Below the pieces are notes generated by a model that worked only from the letters and a program-made list of their open reading frames with translations, had not been told where the DNA came from and searched no databases. From an uncultured Holophagaceae bacterium (GTDB taxonomy: Bacteria > Acidobacteriota > Holophagae > Holophagales > Holophagaceae): a DNA stretch of 45,545 bases. The translations under genes and the position numbers were made by a program. The DNA lies in the NCBI GenBank assembly GCA_903873655.1, contig CAIQPH010000316.1, positions 1-45,545 of the forward strand, in the 5' to 3' direction. Below are positions 6,603 to 14,241 of this stretch, in pieces (the first letter of the stretch is position 1; each line of letters starts with the position of its first letter).

Positions 6603-7526
6603 ATGGTTTTCTTCAACCACGCCACCCGGCAGATGACGGTGAAAATCGTCTACTACGGACCCGGTCTGTGCGGGAAGACCACCAACCTCAACACCATCTA
6701 CGGCAAGACGAGCCAGAAGGCCCGGGGCGAGATGGTCAGCCTCAACACGGAAACGGACCGGACCCTGTTCTTCGACCTGCTGCCCATGGATGTGGGCATG
6801 GTCGGCGGCTTCAAGACCAAACTCCAGCTCTACACCGTGCCGGGCCAAGTGTTCTACAACAGCACCCGCAGGCTCGTGCTGAAGGGGGTGGACGGCTTGG
6901 TCTTCGTGGTGGACAGCCAGACGCCCATGCTGGGCGCTTGCAAGGAAAGCTACCAGAACCTCGAGGAGAACCTCCGCGAACTGGGTCTGGATCTGGCCGA
7001 CATTCCGATGGTCTTCCAGTGGAACAAGCGGGACCTCCGGAACGTGCTGCCCCTGGAAGAGCTTGAGGCCACCTTCAACCCGAAGGGCTTCCCGAGCTTT
7101 CAGTCCATCGCCTCGGACGGAACAGGCGTGTTCGAGACCTTGCGCGGCATCACCAGGCTGGCCCTCGCCCACATCAAGGTCCATGTCCTGGGTGAACCCC
7201 ACCTGGTTAAGGCACCTGCACCGGCACCCCCTCCACAGATGGTTGAAGCCCTCACCCTGTCTGACCTTCCCGTGGGCCCCGACCTCCCTGACTTGGAAGC
7301 CCCGGTGCTTCCCGATCCCGCAAAGGTGGAGTTGACCCGGGATGGGAATTCCAATCCGCCTTTGGTGCTCCGTCTGGAGGTCCCCCTGGACCTGGATGGC
7401 CCCGAGGTCGAGGTGGTGGTCCACCTGCGGCGCCAGGGCCAGGTCCTTGTGGAAGGCGTGATCAGCTGTCCCGTGCCCGGGAGAGGCGGCGACTCCAAAC
7501 TCAGCGTTGAATTGATGCGGAGCTGA
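6603..7526 (+). CDS. mglA: MglA-like Ras-superfamily GTPase with C-terminal extension
   Basis: MglA GTPases set cell polarity and drive gliding or type IV pilus motility. The first 195 residues hold the family hallmarks: VFFNHATRQ at the N-terminus, P-loop GPGLCGKTT (19-27), the G3-region YTVPGQVFYNSTRR (77-90) and NKRD (141-144). As in MglA, the G3 region has Thr-Val-Pro-Gly-Gln rather than DxxGQ. The remaining 110 residues are unusual: a Pro-rich linker (APAPAPPP) leads to a beta-strand-rich tail rich in Val and Asp. Stand-alone MglA is about 195 aa, so the extension may be a partner- or PilZ-like domain, which I could not identify. No mglB (Roadblock) gene is adjacent. The LolA-like gene follows after 1 nt. 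Confidence 0.88.
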   Translation: MVFFNHATRQMTVKIVYYGPGLCGKTTNLNTIYGKTSQKARGEMVSLNTETDRTLFFDLLPMDVGMVGGFKTKLQLYTVPGQVFYNSTRRLVLKGVDGLVFVVDSQTPMLGACKESYQNLEENLRELGLDLADIPMVFQWNKRDLRNVLPLEELEATFNPKGFPSFQSIASDGTGVFETLRGITRLALAHIKVHVLGEPHLVKAPAPAPPPQMVEALTLSDLPVGPDLPDLEAPVLPDPAKVELTRDGNSNPPLVLRLEVPLDLDGPEVEVVVHLRRQGQVLVEGVISCPVPGRGGDSKLSVELMRS

Positions 7527-7527
7527 G

Positions 7528-8109
7528 GTGCGTCTGCCCCTGCTGTTCTGTGTGGCTGCATTTCCCGCCTTGGCCGCGATGCCGGCGTGGTGGACTGCCT
7601 TCACGAGGGTGCCGACGATGGAGAGCCGGTTCCGCCAGGAAAGCGACAGCCTGGTCTTCGGCAAGCTGTCCAGGGAAGGGCACCTGACCCTGGCCCGGGG
7701 CGGACACTTGAAGGTGGCCTACGACGGTGGGTTGACGGTCACCTGCGACGGACGGCATCTGGTGCAGTACGACCCGGACACCCGCACAGCCCAGCGGGTG
7801 GAGTTGGCCCAGGCCGTGCGCGATTTCCCGCTGCTGGGCATTCTGCTCGATCCAGCCCGCCTCGATCGCCTTTACCGGATCGACGTGTTTGGAGGGGAGA
7901 CGGTGAAGCTCACGCCCAGGGAGGCGGGGCTGCCGGATCTGAAAGCCACCGGCCGCAAAGGCCTGCTGCATGCCCTGGAGTGGACAGACCCGACCGGGGC
8001 GAGGCAGAAACTGGAACTGCTCGACCCGAAGACACCCGCGAGACTTCCGCCCGGCACTTTCAGTCCCAAGCTCCCGGCGGGTACCCGGTGGTCTACTCCG
8101 AACGGCTGA
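7528..8109 (+). CDS. LolA-like periplasmic lipoprotein-carrier protein
   Basis: LolA proteins carry lipoproteins from the inner to the outer membrane. The 193-residue product begins with a signal peptide (RLPLLFCVAAFPALA) and has the LolA pattern: ESRFRQESDSLVFGKLSREGHL, the strand VTCDGRHLVQYDPDTRTAQRV and a C-terminal strand pair ending LEWTDPTGARQKLELLDP. Sequence match to classical LolA is modest, so it could be a LolA-fold relative with another cargo. The GTG start is 1 nt past the mglA stop, so the two are surely cotranscribed. Its 3' end overlaps the convergent HAD gene by 17 nt. Confidence 0.7.
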   Translation: MRLPLLFCVAAFPALAAMPAWWTAFTRVPTMESRFRQESDSLVFGKLSREGHLTLARGGHLKVAYDGGLTVTCDGRHLVQYDPDTRTAQRVELAQAVRDFPLLGILLDPARLDRLYRIDVFGGETVKLTPREAGLPDLKATGRKGLLHALEWTDPTGARQKLELLDPKTPARLPPGTFSPKLPAGTRWSTPNG

Positions 8110-8797
8110 AGGCGTCGAACCGTTCCGACTGCGGGAAACGGAGCCTGAGCCAGGCATCGAGGTCCGGCACCGAATCGAAAAGGTGCTTCGCCCCGGCGGC
8201 GGCCAGTTCCGCCCGGCTGCCGTAGCCCCAGGTCACCCCGACCGGCTCCAGACCGTGGTCACAGGCTGCGGTCATGTCCACGCCCCGATCGCCGATGAAC
8301 ACGCCGCCTGGCCAGATGGTGCCCTGCTCCGCCAGAGCCGCCAGTACCTCAGTCTTGGGCTGCCAATGGCCCTTGAGGGCACTCCCGAAGATGTCGTCGA
8401 AGATGAGGTTCAGGTCGAACTGGTAGGCGATGCGGCGGGCGAACAGGCTGGGTTTGGCGGACACGACGTAGATCCGGTGGCCCTGGCGTTTCAACCGGTG
8501 CAGCAGGTGGAAGATGCCGGGGTACAGCTCATGCTCGAACACCCCCTCCTCGCGGTAGCTTTCCCAGTAGAAGTCCAATGCGGCCTCCAGACGAGCGGGA
8601 TCCTCGAGCCCGCGCAATGAGGCCAGGGATTCCCGCATGCCGAAGCCGATCCAGTCGCGGAGGGTGGCCTCGTCCGGCAGGGCCAGGCCGAAGGCGGCAC
8701 AGGTCTTCGCCAGACAGTTCCGGACGCCCAGCAGGGGATCCACGAGGGTCCCGTCCAGGTCGAAGCAGACGAGCCCGGGAGCCGCCTCCTGCGTCAC
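8093..8797 (-). CDS. HAD hydrolase, phosphoglycolate-phosphatase-like
   Basis: This haloacid dehalogenase-superfamily phosphatase has 234 residues. Motif I is CFDLDGTLVD (Asp13 nucleophile, Asp15), motif II is the VVSAKP stretch, the conserved Lys lies in GHWQPKTEV, and motif IV is IGDRGVDMTAACDHG. A helical cap (about 20-90) sits between motifs I and II. The motif layout is that of Gph/PpaX-type enzymes, but the substrate cannot be told. The GTG start has AGGGGGCAGGG upstream and is 9 nt after the ppa stop, so it is likely transcribed with ppa, both acting on phosphate esters or pyrophosphate. Confidence 0.82.
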   Translation of the reverse strand: MTQEAAPGLVCFDLDGTLVDPLLGVRNCLAKTCAAFGLALPDEATLRDWIGFGMRESLASLRGLEDPARLEAALDFYWESYREEGVFEHELYPGIFHLLHRLKRQGHRIYVVSAKPSLFARRIAYQFDLNLIFDDIFGSALKGHWQPKTEVLAALAEQGTIWPGGVFIGDRGVDMTAACDHGLEPVGVTWGYGSRAELAAAGAKHLFDSVPDLDAWLRLRFPQSERFDAFSRSE

Positions 8798-8806
8798 CCC
8801 TGCCCC

Positions 8807-9340
8807 CTATTTCTTCTTCTTGGGCTGCTTGTTATAGGCCTCAACGCAGGCGCGCACAAAGGCATGAGCCTCGTCCTTGCCACCCCAGCCGTCACTGGTG
8901 ACCGTCTTCCGCTCCAGATCCTTGTAGGTGAGGAAGAAGTGCTCCACTTCCAGGAGGAAGTGCGGGGGCAGGTCACTGCGGGAGGTCACGTGGGCGTAGG
9001 TGGGGTCATCGGTGGCCACGGCCAGGATCTTCGAGTCAGGGCCGTTCTCATCGGCCATCCGCAGCAGGCCGATGGGTCTCGCGCGGATCACCACGCCGGG
9101 ATAGGTGGAGCCGTTGATGAGCACCAGGACATCCGCCGGATCCCCATCCTCGGCCAGGGTGCCCGGGATGAAGCCGTATTCGGCCGGGTAGTGGAAGGGC
9201 GAGAACAGCACTCGGTCCACATGCACCAGGCCCGTGTGGTGGTCGATCTCGTACTTGATGCGGGAGCCCGTAGGGATCTCGATGATGGCGTTCACGATCT
9301 CGGGAGCCTGCCGGCCTGGGTTGAGATGGGTCAGTGGCAT
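8807..9340 (-). CDS. ppa: Inorganic pyrophosphatase, family I
   Basis: The soluble enzyme hydrolyses pyrophosphate and so pulls biosynthetic reactions forward. The 177-residue length fits the bacterial hexameric class. Visible family features are IIEIPTGSRIKYEID at the N-terminus, FSPFHYPAEYGFIPGTLAEDGDPADVLVL with the metal-binding EDGDPAD, and FFLTYKDLERKTV near the C-terminus. It ends in a Lys-rich tail (QPKKKK). ATG 9340 gives the standard PLTHLNPG beginning; the longer frame to 9394 has no family similarity. Confidence 0.95.
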   Translation of the reverse strand: MPLTHLNPGRQAPEIVNAIIEIPTGSRIKYEIDHHTGLVHVDRVLFSPFHYPAEYGFIPGTLAEDGDPADVLVLINGSTYPGVVIRARPIGLLRMADENGPDSKILAVATDDPTYAHVTSRSDLPPHFLLEVEHFFLTYKDLERKTVTSDGWGGKDEAHAFVRACVEAYNKQPKKKK

Positions 9341-9422
9341 ATAAGCTCCGGGGAGGCTTCGATGGTCGCATGTCCGTCGGAGGTCGTCACGCAACCGGGC
9401 TGGCCGCCAACGATGGCGTGGA

Positions 9423-10505
9423 TCATTCCGTTCCAGCCCCTAACCTCAAATGGACCGTGGTTCCCCGGCCCATCTGGCTCTCGAGGAACAGCAGCCCCCC
9501 GTGGGCCACGATGATCCGGTGGCAGACGGCCAGCCCCAGGCCGGTGCCCCGCCCGAAGGTGCTGAAAAAGGGATCGAACACCTTCGACAGCGCCTCGGCG
9601 GGGATGCCGCAGCCATTGTCGGACAAGGTGACATGCCAGCAGGGCTGTCCATCCATCTGCTCCTCGACGGCGGCCAGGACGACGCGGGGCTTTTCCGAAT
9701 CCTCCAGGGCCCGGAGGGCGTTCTGAACCAGGTTCTGGGCGACCTGGCGCAGCAGATCAGGATCACCCCGCCACGTGGCCTGGGCGGGGATCTGGTTCTT
9801 CCAGGGGACGGCTTCCACCAGGGTGGTTCCCCGCAGTACCTCCTCCCAGAAATGTTTCAAGGGGATGGATGCCATTTTGGGGTGGAGATCCCGGCTGAAG
9901 GCCAGGGTGTTACCCACCAGATTGTTCAGCCGGCCCACACTCTCCTGCATCTTGCGGGCGAGTTCCATGGGGCCAGCCTGATCGGCCAGATCCTCCACCA
10001 GCATGCCGGAGAAGAGGGCCAGGCTCCCCAGAGGGTTCCGGATCTCATGGGCCAATTCCGCGGCCATGCGCCCCATGGCGGCCAGACGGTCCTCCCGAGT
10101 GGCCTGCTGAGCTCGCAGCACGGCCTCCGTCACATCCCGGAGGGTGACGATGGCGCCCCCGTGCGGCGCGGAACGCCGCTCCTCTTCGAAGATCAGCTCC
10201 CGGCCTTCGGGGGTCTGGAACCGGCGCTGGCCGCCGGGGCTGCCGGGTTCCCAGGGGGCCGGATCCTGCAGGAAACAGCCTTCCAGTCCCTGAGGCCGGT
10301 TGGTGAAACGCAGAGAACCATCTTCGGCCAGGACCCAGATCGCGAAGGGGACGGCCTCGATGACGGTCTGGAGTTCGCCCTGGAGCTGACCGAGCTGGGT
10401 CTGGAGCGCCTCGTAGCGCGCCTGGAGGTGCTCTGAGGCTGCCGTGAAGGCTTCAAAGGCTTCCAGCAGCTGCCGGGGGTCCGGATGGGCCTGGACCTCG
10501 GTCAC
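9423..10505 (-). CDS. Soluble PAS-type sensor histidine kinase
   Basis: This 360-residue kinase has a coiled-coil-prone start (about 10-50), one degenerate PAS-like domain (50-130), HisKA with His153 in ELAHEIRNPLGSL, and the HATPase with N-box Asn262 (QNALRAL), DNGCGI (296-301) and GTGLGL (320-325). No transmembrane segment or receiver domain is seen, and no response regulator is adjacent, so its partner is unknown. The GTG start overlaps the stop of the Gly-Gln/HEAT gene by 4 nt (GTGA), so the kinase is translationally coupled to it. The frame is open up to 10925 but that part is the shadow of the HEAT gene. Confidence 0.88.
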   Translation of the reverse strand: MTEVQAHPDPRQLLEAFEAFTAASEHLQARYEALQTQLGQLQGELQTVIEAVPFAIWVLAEDGSLRFTNRPQGLEGCFLQDPAPWEPGSPGGQRRFQTPEGRELIFEEERRSAPHGGAIVTLRDVTEAVLRAQQATREDRLAAMGRMAAELAHEIRNPLGSLALFSGMLVEDLADQAGPMELARKMQESVGRLNNLVGNTLAFSRDLHPKMASIPLKHFWEEVLRGTTLVEAVPWKNQIPAQATWRGDPDLLRQVAQNLVQNALRALEDSEKPRVVLAAVEEQMDGQPCWHVTLSDNGCGIPAEALSKVFDPFFSTFGRGTGLGLAVCHRIIVAHGGLLFLESQMGRGTTVHLRLGAGTE

Positions 10506-13500
10506 GGCGCCACCGGCCCCTGCAGAAGGCGCTGCAGCAGGTCGCGCTCCTCGCCCTTCGGCTCGGTGGCCGCCATCTTCTGGAGCGCGGCCCTGGCCTC
10601 GGGCGTCCCCAGGGCCACCAGAGCCTTGGCCGCCGCCATGCGGATGGCTGAGGGTTCCCCGGGATTGAAGAACCCCTTCCGGCGCATGCACTCCAGCAGG
10701 GCTGGCATGGCTCTGGGAGAGGCGATGTGGCCGAGGGTCTCCAGCGCCTGGATCCGGAGGCGCTCCAGCACCCGCTTGTCCTGGGCCAGTTCGGAGATCG
10801 GTCCCACGCTTTTTTCGGAGTGCAGTTGCCCCAGGGCGAACAGGAGCTCCTGCATGGTCTCCGCATCCGTCTCCTTCATCCGGGCCAGCAGATGCGGCTC
10901 CGCAGCCAGTCCGCACAGCTTCCACAGGGCGCGCACCGCCGCCCGGCGTACCCGGGGTTCGGGATGGTTCACCTGAGGTGTGATCGCGTGCAGGCAGCTG
11001 GCATTGCCGAGTTCAGCGAGGAGCGTCAGCGCGTTCCGGACCAGGTACCAGCTGGATGACCCCAGGGCGGTCAGGAGCGAGGGCAGGGCGGTCGGTCCGA
11101 TGTAGCGGATTACATCGACCAGCCGTCCCCGGTTGGTGCGGTCCTGCTCTCCTTCGAGGCGGGCCAGCAGGTGCTGGAGGAAGGCGTCCCCGGTCGTTTC
11201 GAGGTACGAGGGCGCTTCCTGGCTCAAACGGAGCCGATCCAGGCTAAGGAAGTGGTCGATCGCCGCATCCAGCAGCTCGGGCCGCAGGAGGGCCGCGTGC
11301 AGACGGGTGATGGCCTCGCCACGCCAGGGCTGCTGGTTGCCTTGGAAAGCGCAGAGGGATTCGAGTTCATGGAGGTCCGCAAGGGCACTCAGGAGTTCCC
11401 CGCGCAGGACCTGGGCCACGAGCAGAGCTTCCAGAGCCTCAGTGATCCAGCGGTGGATGGTGAGTTCCTGCTCCGAGGGGAAATGGGCCCTCAGCCCCCC
11501 GGTCAGGGGGCCGACACCCTCGGCAGGCAGCCCGGGTCGATGGGCCCACCGGGCGATGCCAGCCAGGGTCCGCGCGCCCTTCATGCGGAAATCCGGCCAG
11601 TCGCTGTGGAGTGCATCCAGCAGCACGTCCTGGATCCGCAGGAACTCGTCGTAGCGGCGGAGGTCGAGCAGTTCGCGCAGGAGCGCCAGCCGCTGTTCCT
11701 GGCTCAGCTCAAACAGGAAGCCGTGTTCCAGGATCTTGAGGAGCTTGGCTTCCAGGCTGAGGTCATCCCAGGCCAGATCCCTCAGGATCGGTTCGGCCTG
11801 GGTTGGATCCATCCCACGGGTCCTCAGATGGGAAGCGAAGGCCCGGACCAGGGCTTTCCGGTCGGGAAGCGGATTCAGGATGCCCTGGATGGGGCCCCGG
11901 AGTTGCGGCCAGGAAGCCCCGCCGGAAAGCGCGGTCATGGTGGCGGCGGCCAGAACTTCGGCGGACAGGGCTTTCAACCCCAGGGCGAGCCCTTCGGGGG
12001 CACCGGGCTGGTTCGTCAGGCCTGCCATCAGGCTCAGCTGGACTTCAGGCGTCAATCCCATGAGGGCCGAGCGCAGTGCGGAAAGCTGCTCGGGCGTGGG
12101 GCCACCCTTGCGAATGCCCAGGGCCTTCTCAAGGGGGCCGAGTGCCCCAAGGTCCGCCGGTCCGAGGGAGCCGAGGGAAGCAAGGTCCTCGCCCTCCTTG
12201 CCACCACCGGAGGGTTCCTCCAGGCCGCGCAGGGCGGACCCGGCGGACACTCCCTGGCCCAGGGCCTGGAGGTTGGCCAACAGATTGCCGGCAATGTGGT
12301 CCCGGTCCGGAAGCGCCCGCAGAGCGTTCTGAATCGGCCCCTGCAACTGTTCCCAGGAGGCCCCCTGGGTGCGCGCAGAGCTGACCGCAGCGGTCAGGAG
12401 TTCGCCGGCCAGGGCATTGATCCCAAGCTGAAGGCCCGAGGGGAGTTCCTTCGGGAGGCTCGACACGCTCATGAGGAGACTCATCTGCTCCATCGGCGTC
12501 CATTTCATCAAAGCCTGGCGGAGGGCGCCGAGCTGGGCTGAACTCGGCTTGTCCTCGCTGAGGCCGAGTTCGTGGCTTAACGCGAAGAGGCTGCCGAACT
12601 CGGCCGGGCCGAACCCCCGCGCGATCCAGGGCTGCCCTTGGCCGTGAAACTGGCCCTGGCCTTGGCCCTGGCCTTGACCCTGGCCCTGGCCTTGGCCCTG
12701 GCCTTGGCCCTGGCCTTGGCCCTGGCCCTGGCCCTGGCCTTGGCCCTGGCCTTGACCCTGGCCTTGACCCTGGCCCTGGCCTTGGCCCTGGCCTTGACCC
12801 TGGCCTTGACCCTGACCTTGACCCTGACCGAGGCCCTGACCTTGACCCTGACCTTGGCCGAGGCCCTGGCCGAGACCTTGACCCTGGCCCTGACCTTGGC
12901 CCAGACCCAGACCCTGACCTTGGCCCTGACCCTGGCCCTGGCCGAGACCCTGGCCCAGCCCTTGACCCCAGCCCAGCCCACGCTCGGCGGACCCCTCAGA
13001 AGAACCGCCACCCTTGGCCATGGAGGCCATGAGGGCTTCGCGGATCAGCTCGGCGAGTTCCTCATTGGAGGCCTCACCCTTGGCCGGCGAGGCTGGATTC
13101 AGGAGGGGCGCCTGGTCGCCCGATCCAGTAGCCTCCTGGCCCTCCCGGATCTCCTGATATTTGACCTGCGCCACTTTGATGTGCACGACCTCGCTGGCTT
13201 TCAGGAACGCCTCGAATCCTCCCAGCTCCTCCAGCTTCTGCGGCTTGGTCGCCAGCCCCTGAAGGAAAACGAGGTATTCCTCTGGTGTCACCCCCCACTC
13301 GAAGATGAACCCCCCGATCGCGCGTTCGGACACCTGCTTCACGACTGCCACCACGTGGGGGCTCTTGGTGTCCTGGATCTGCCCATCGACGAAGGCCTTG
13401 GTTCCGGAGACGACGAATTGGAGCTTCCGATGTTCTTCGAGCCAGCGGTCCATCGCCGCGTAGGCCGAGGCCAGGGCCTGCTGGGCCCGGGGATGGGCTT

Positions 13501-13567
13501 CGGTGTACATCTGCACGGCCTTGAGGGCCACGGCGAGCGTCTGGGCGATCTGTTGGAAGTCGCTCAT
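10502..13567 (-). CDS. HEAT-repeat protein with a long Gly-Gln repeat tract
   Basis: The 1021 residues fall into clear parts. Residues 1-145 form an alpha/beta N-terminal domain (LAVALKAVQMYTEAHPRAQQAL) of a kind I associate with HEAT proteins of deltaproteobacteria and Acidobacteriota. Residues 146-196 are a linker. Residues 197-312 are almost purely alternating Gly with Gln or Leu. Residues 320-437 and 468-584 are two copies of one domain, sharing LxALRxALM and GASWxQLxGPIQ. Alpha-helical sequence follows, with HEAT repeats from about 815 to 1015 (RRAAVRALWKLCG, LRIQALETLGHIAS). There is no signal peptide or membrane segment. A scaffold role between the HD protein before it and the kinase after it is inference; both junctions are 4-nt overlaps. 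Confidence 0.85.
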   Translation of the reverse strand: MSDFQQIAQTLAVALKAVQMYTEAHPRAQQALASAYAAMDRWLEEHRKLQFVVSGTKAFVDGQIQDTKSPHVVAVVKQVSERAIGGFIFEWGVTPEEYLVFLQGLATKPQKLEELGGFEAFLKASEVVHIKVAQVKYQEIREGQEATGSGDQAPLLNPASPAKGEASNEELAELIREALMASMAKGGGSSEGSAERGLGWGQGLGQGLGQGQGQGQGQGLGLGQGQGQGQGLGQGLGQGQGQGQGLGQGQGQGQGQGQGQGQGQGQGQGQGQGQGQGQGQGQGQGQGQGQGQGQGQGQGQGQGQGQFHGQGQPWIARGFGPAEFGSLFALSHELGLSEDKPSSAQLGALRQALMKWTPMEQMSLLMSVSSLPKELPSGLQLGINALAGELLTAAVSSARTQGASWEQLQGPIQNALRALPDRDHIAGNLLANLQALGQGVSAGSALRGLEEPSGGGKEGEDLASLGSLGPADLGALGPLEKALGIRKGGPTPEQLSALRSALMGLTPEVQLSLMAGLTNQPGAPEGLALGLKALSAEVLAAATMTALSGGASWPQLRGPIQGILNPLPDRKALVRAFASHLRTRGMDPTQAEPILRDLAWDDLSLEAKLLKILEHGFLFELSQEQRLALLRELLDLRRYDEFLRIQDVLLDALHSDWPDFRMKGARTLAGIARWAHRPGLPAEGVGPLTGGLRAHFPSEQELTIHRWITEALEALLVAQVLRGELLSALADLHELESLCAFQGNQQPWRGEAITRLHAALLRPELLDAAIDHFLSLDRLRLSQEAPSYLETTGDAFLQHLLARLEGEQDRTNRGRLVDVIRYIGPTALPSLLTALGSSSWYLVRNALTLLAELGNASCLHAITPQVNHPEPRVRRAAVRALWKLCGLAAEPHLLARMKETDAETMQELLFALGQLHSEKSVGPISELAQDKRVLERLRIQALETLGHIASPRAMPALLECMRRKGFFNPGEPSAIRMAAAKALVALGTPEARAALQKMAATEPKGEERDLLQRLLQGPVAP
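12634..12981. repeat. Hexanucleotide repeat tract encoding (Gly-Gln/Leu)n
   Basis: On the minus strand about 350 bp consist of degenerate 6-bp units (GGCCAG, GGCCAA, GGTCAG, GGTCAA, with some CTC-type Leu codons). Since the unit is 6 bp, gain or loss of units changes protein length without changing frame. The 5' part mixes Gln and Leu and the 3' part is uniform Gln, which suggests the uniform part expanded more recently. The tract leaves all frames open and creates false ORFs on the other strand. Confidence 0.95.
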
Positions 13568-14241
13568 GGGGGTGTCATCTCCAAGGGGTCAGACCATTCC
13601 CGGCGCAATTGGGCATAGTGAGCCTCGATGAAGGCGAGCCGTCGCCGGCCCTCCTCTCTGGCCAGTTCGGTGTTGAAGCAGGCAGTAATGCTGCGGGCCA
13701 GATCCAGCCAGGCTTCGCCGCGGTGGAGAATTTCCCTGGTGGTGATGGGCTGGAAAGCCCCACTGATGCAGCCGAAGTGGATGAGGCTGGCGGCCCCGAT
13801 CTTGCTGAGCTTGTCGCAGTCCCAGAGACATGCCGTTTCGATGGGTTCAAGCCGCTGCCGGAGTGTCAGTCCCACATGGTGCTCGATGGCGTGGTGGACC
13901 GCCGGGATCTTGCCGGGCGGGAAGTCCGTGCCCGCGAGAATCTCCTCCACCCGCGCGGAGGCATCCAGGGCATGCGTATCCTTGGCATGAGGCTCCTTCA
14001 GGCGCTTGGCCACGTCGTGCAGCCAGGCCGCGCACTCCACCACCTCCAGGTCCGCACCGACCGCGGGCGCCAGCCAGCGGGCCAGCAGCACGGCGGCATA
14101 GGTGTGCTCGAAACGGTAGTTGAAGATGGGCCGGTAGGTCCCTTCCACCTCGTGGCCGATGCCCCAGAACCGGATCGCATCCGCATCCGAGAAGCACCGC
14201 AGCGCCTGTTCGCAGGCGGTCCGCCAGGGGCTGGGGTTCAT
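13564..14241 (-). CDS. HD-domain phosphohydrolase
   Basis: The 225-residue protein has a metal-dependent HD fold: His46 in FEHTYAA, the His75-Asp76 pair in AAWLHDVAKRL, His116/His117 and His121/His122 in AVHHAIEHHVG, and the closing Asp in DCDKLSKIGA (141-150). This arrangement fits HD nucleotide or nucleic-acid phosphohydrolases rather than HD-GYP cyclic-di-GMP phosphodiesterases, because no GYP motif is seen. The substrate is unknown. It overlaps hutH before it and the Gly-Gln/HEAT gene after it, each by ATGA. Confidence 0.85.
   Translation of the reverse strand: MNPSPWRTACEQALRCFSDADAIRFWGIGHEVEGTYRPIFNYRFEHTYAAVLLARWLAPAVGADLEVVECAAWLHDVAKRLKEPHAKDTHALDASARVEEILAGTDFPPGKIPAVHHAIEHHVGLTLRQRLEPIETACLWDCDKLSKIGAASLIHFGCISGAFQPITTREILHRGEAWLDLARSITACFNTELAREEGRRRLAFIEAHYAQLRREWSDPLEMTPP

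Noticed and set aside
9423-10925. 500-residue version of the kinase, suggesting a fusion or frameshift
   Set aside because: The first 140 codons are the shadow of the HEAT gene; GTG 10505 overlaps its stop as GTGA, so both genes are intact.
12634-12981. CRISPR array or non-coding tandem repeat
   Set aside because: Units are 6 bp with no spacers and lie in frame in a coding gene.
12638-13618. Plus-strand ORF of 326 codons beginning with long Ala-Leu repeats
   Set aside because: It is the antisense of the Gly-Gln tract; the repeat removes stops in all frames. The minus-strand frame has recognisable domains on both sides and coupled neighbours.
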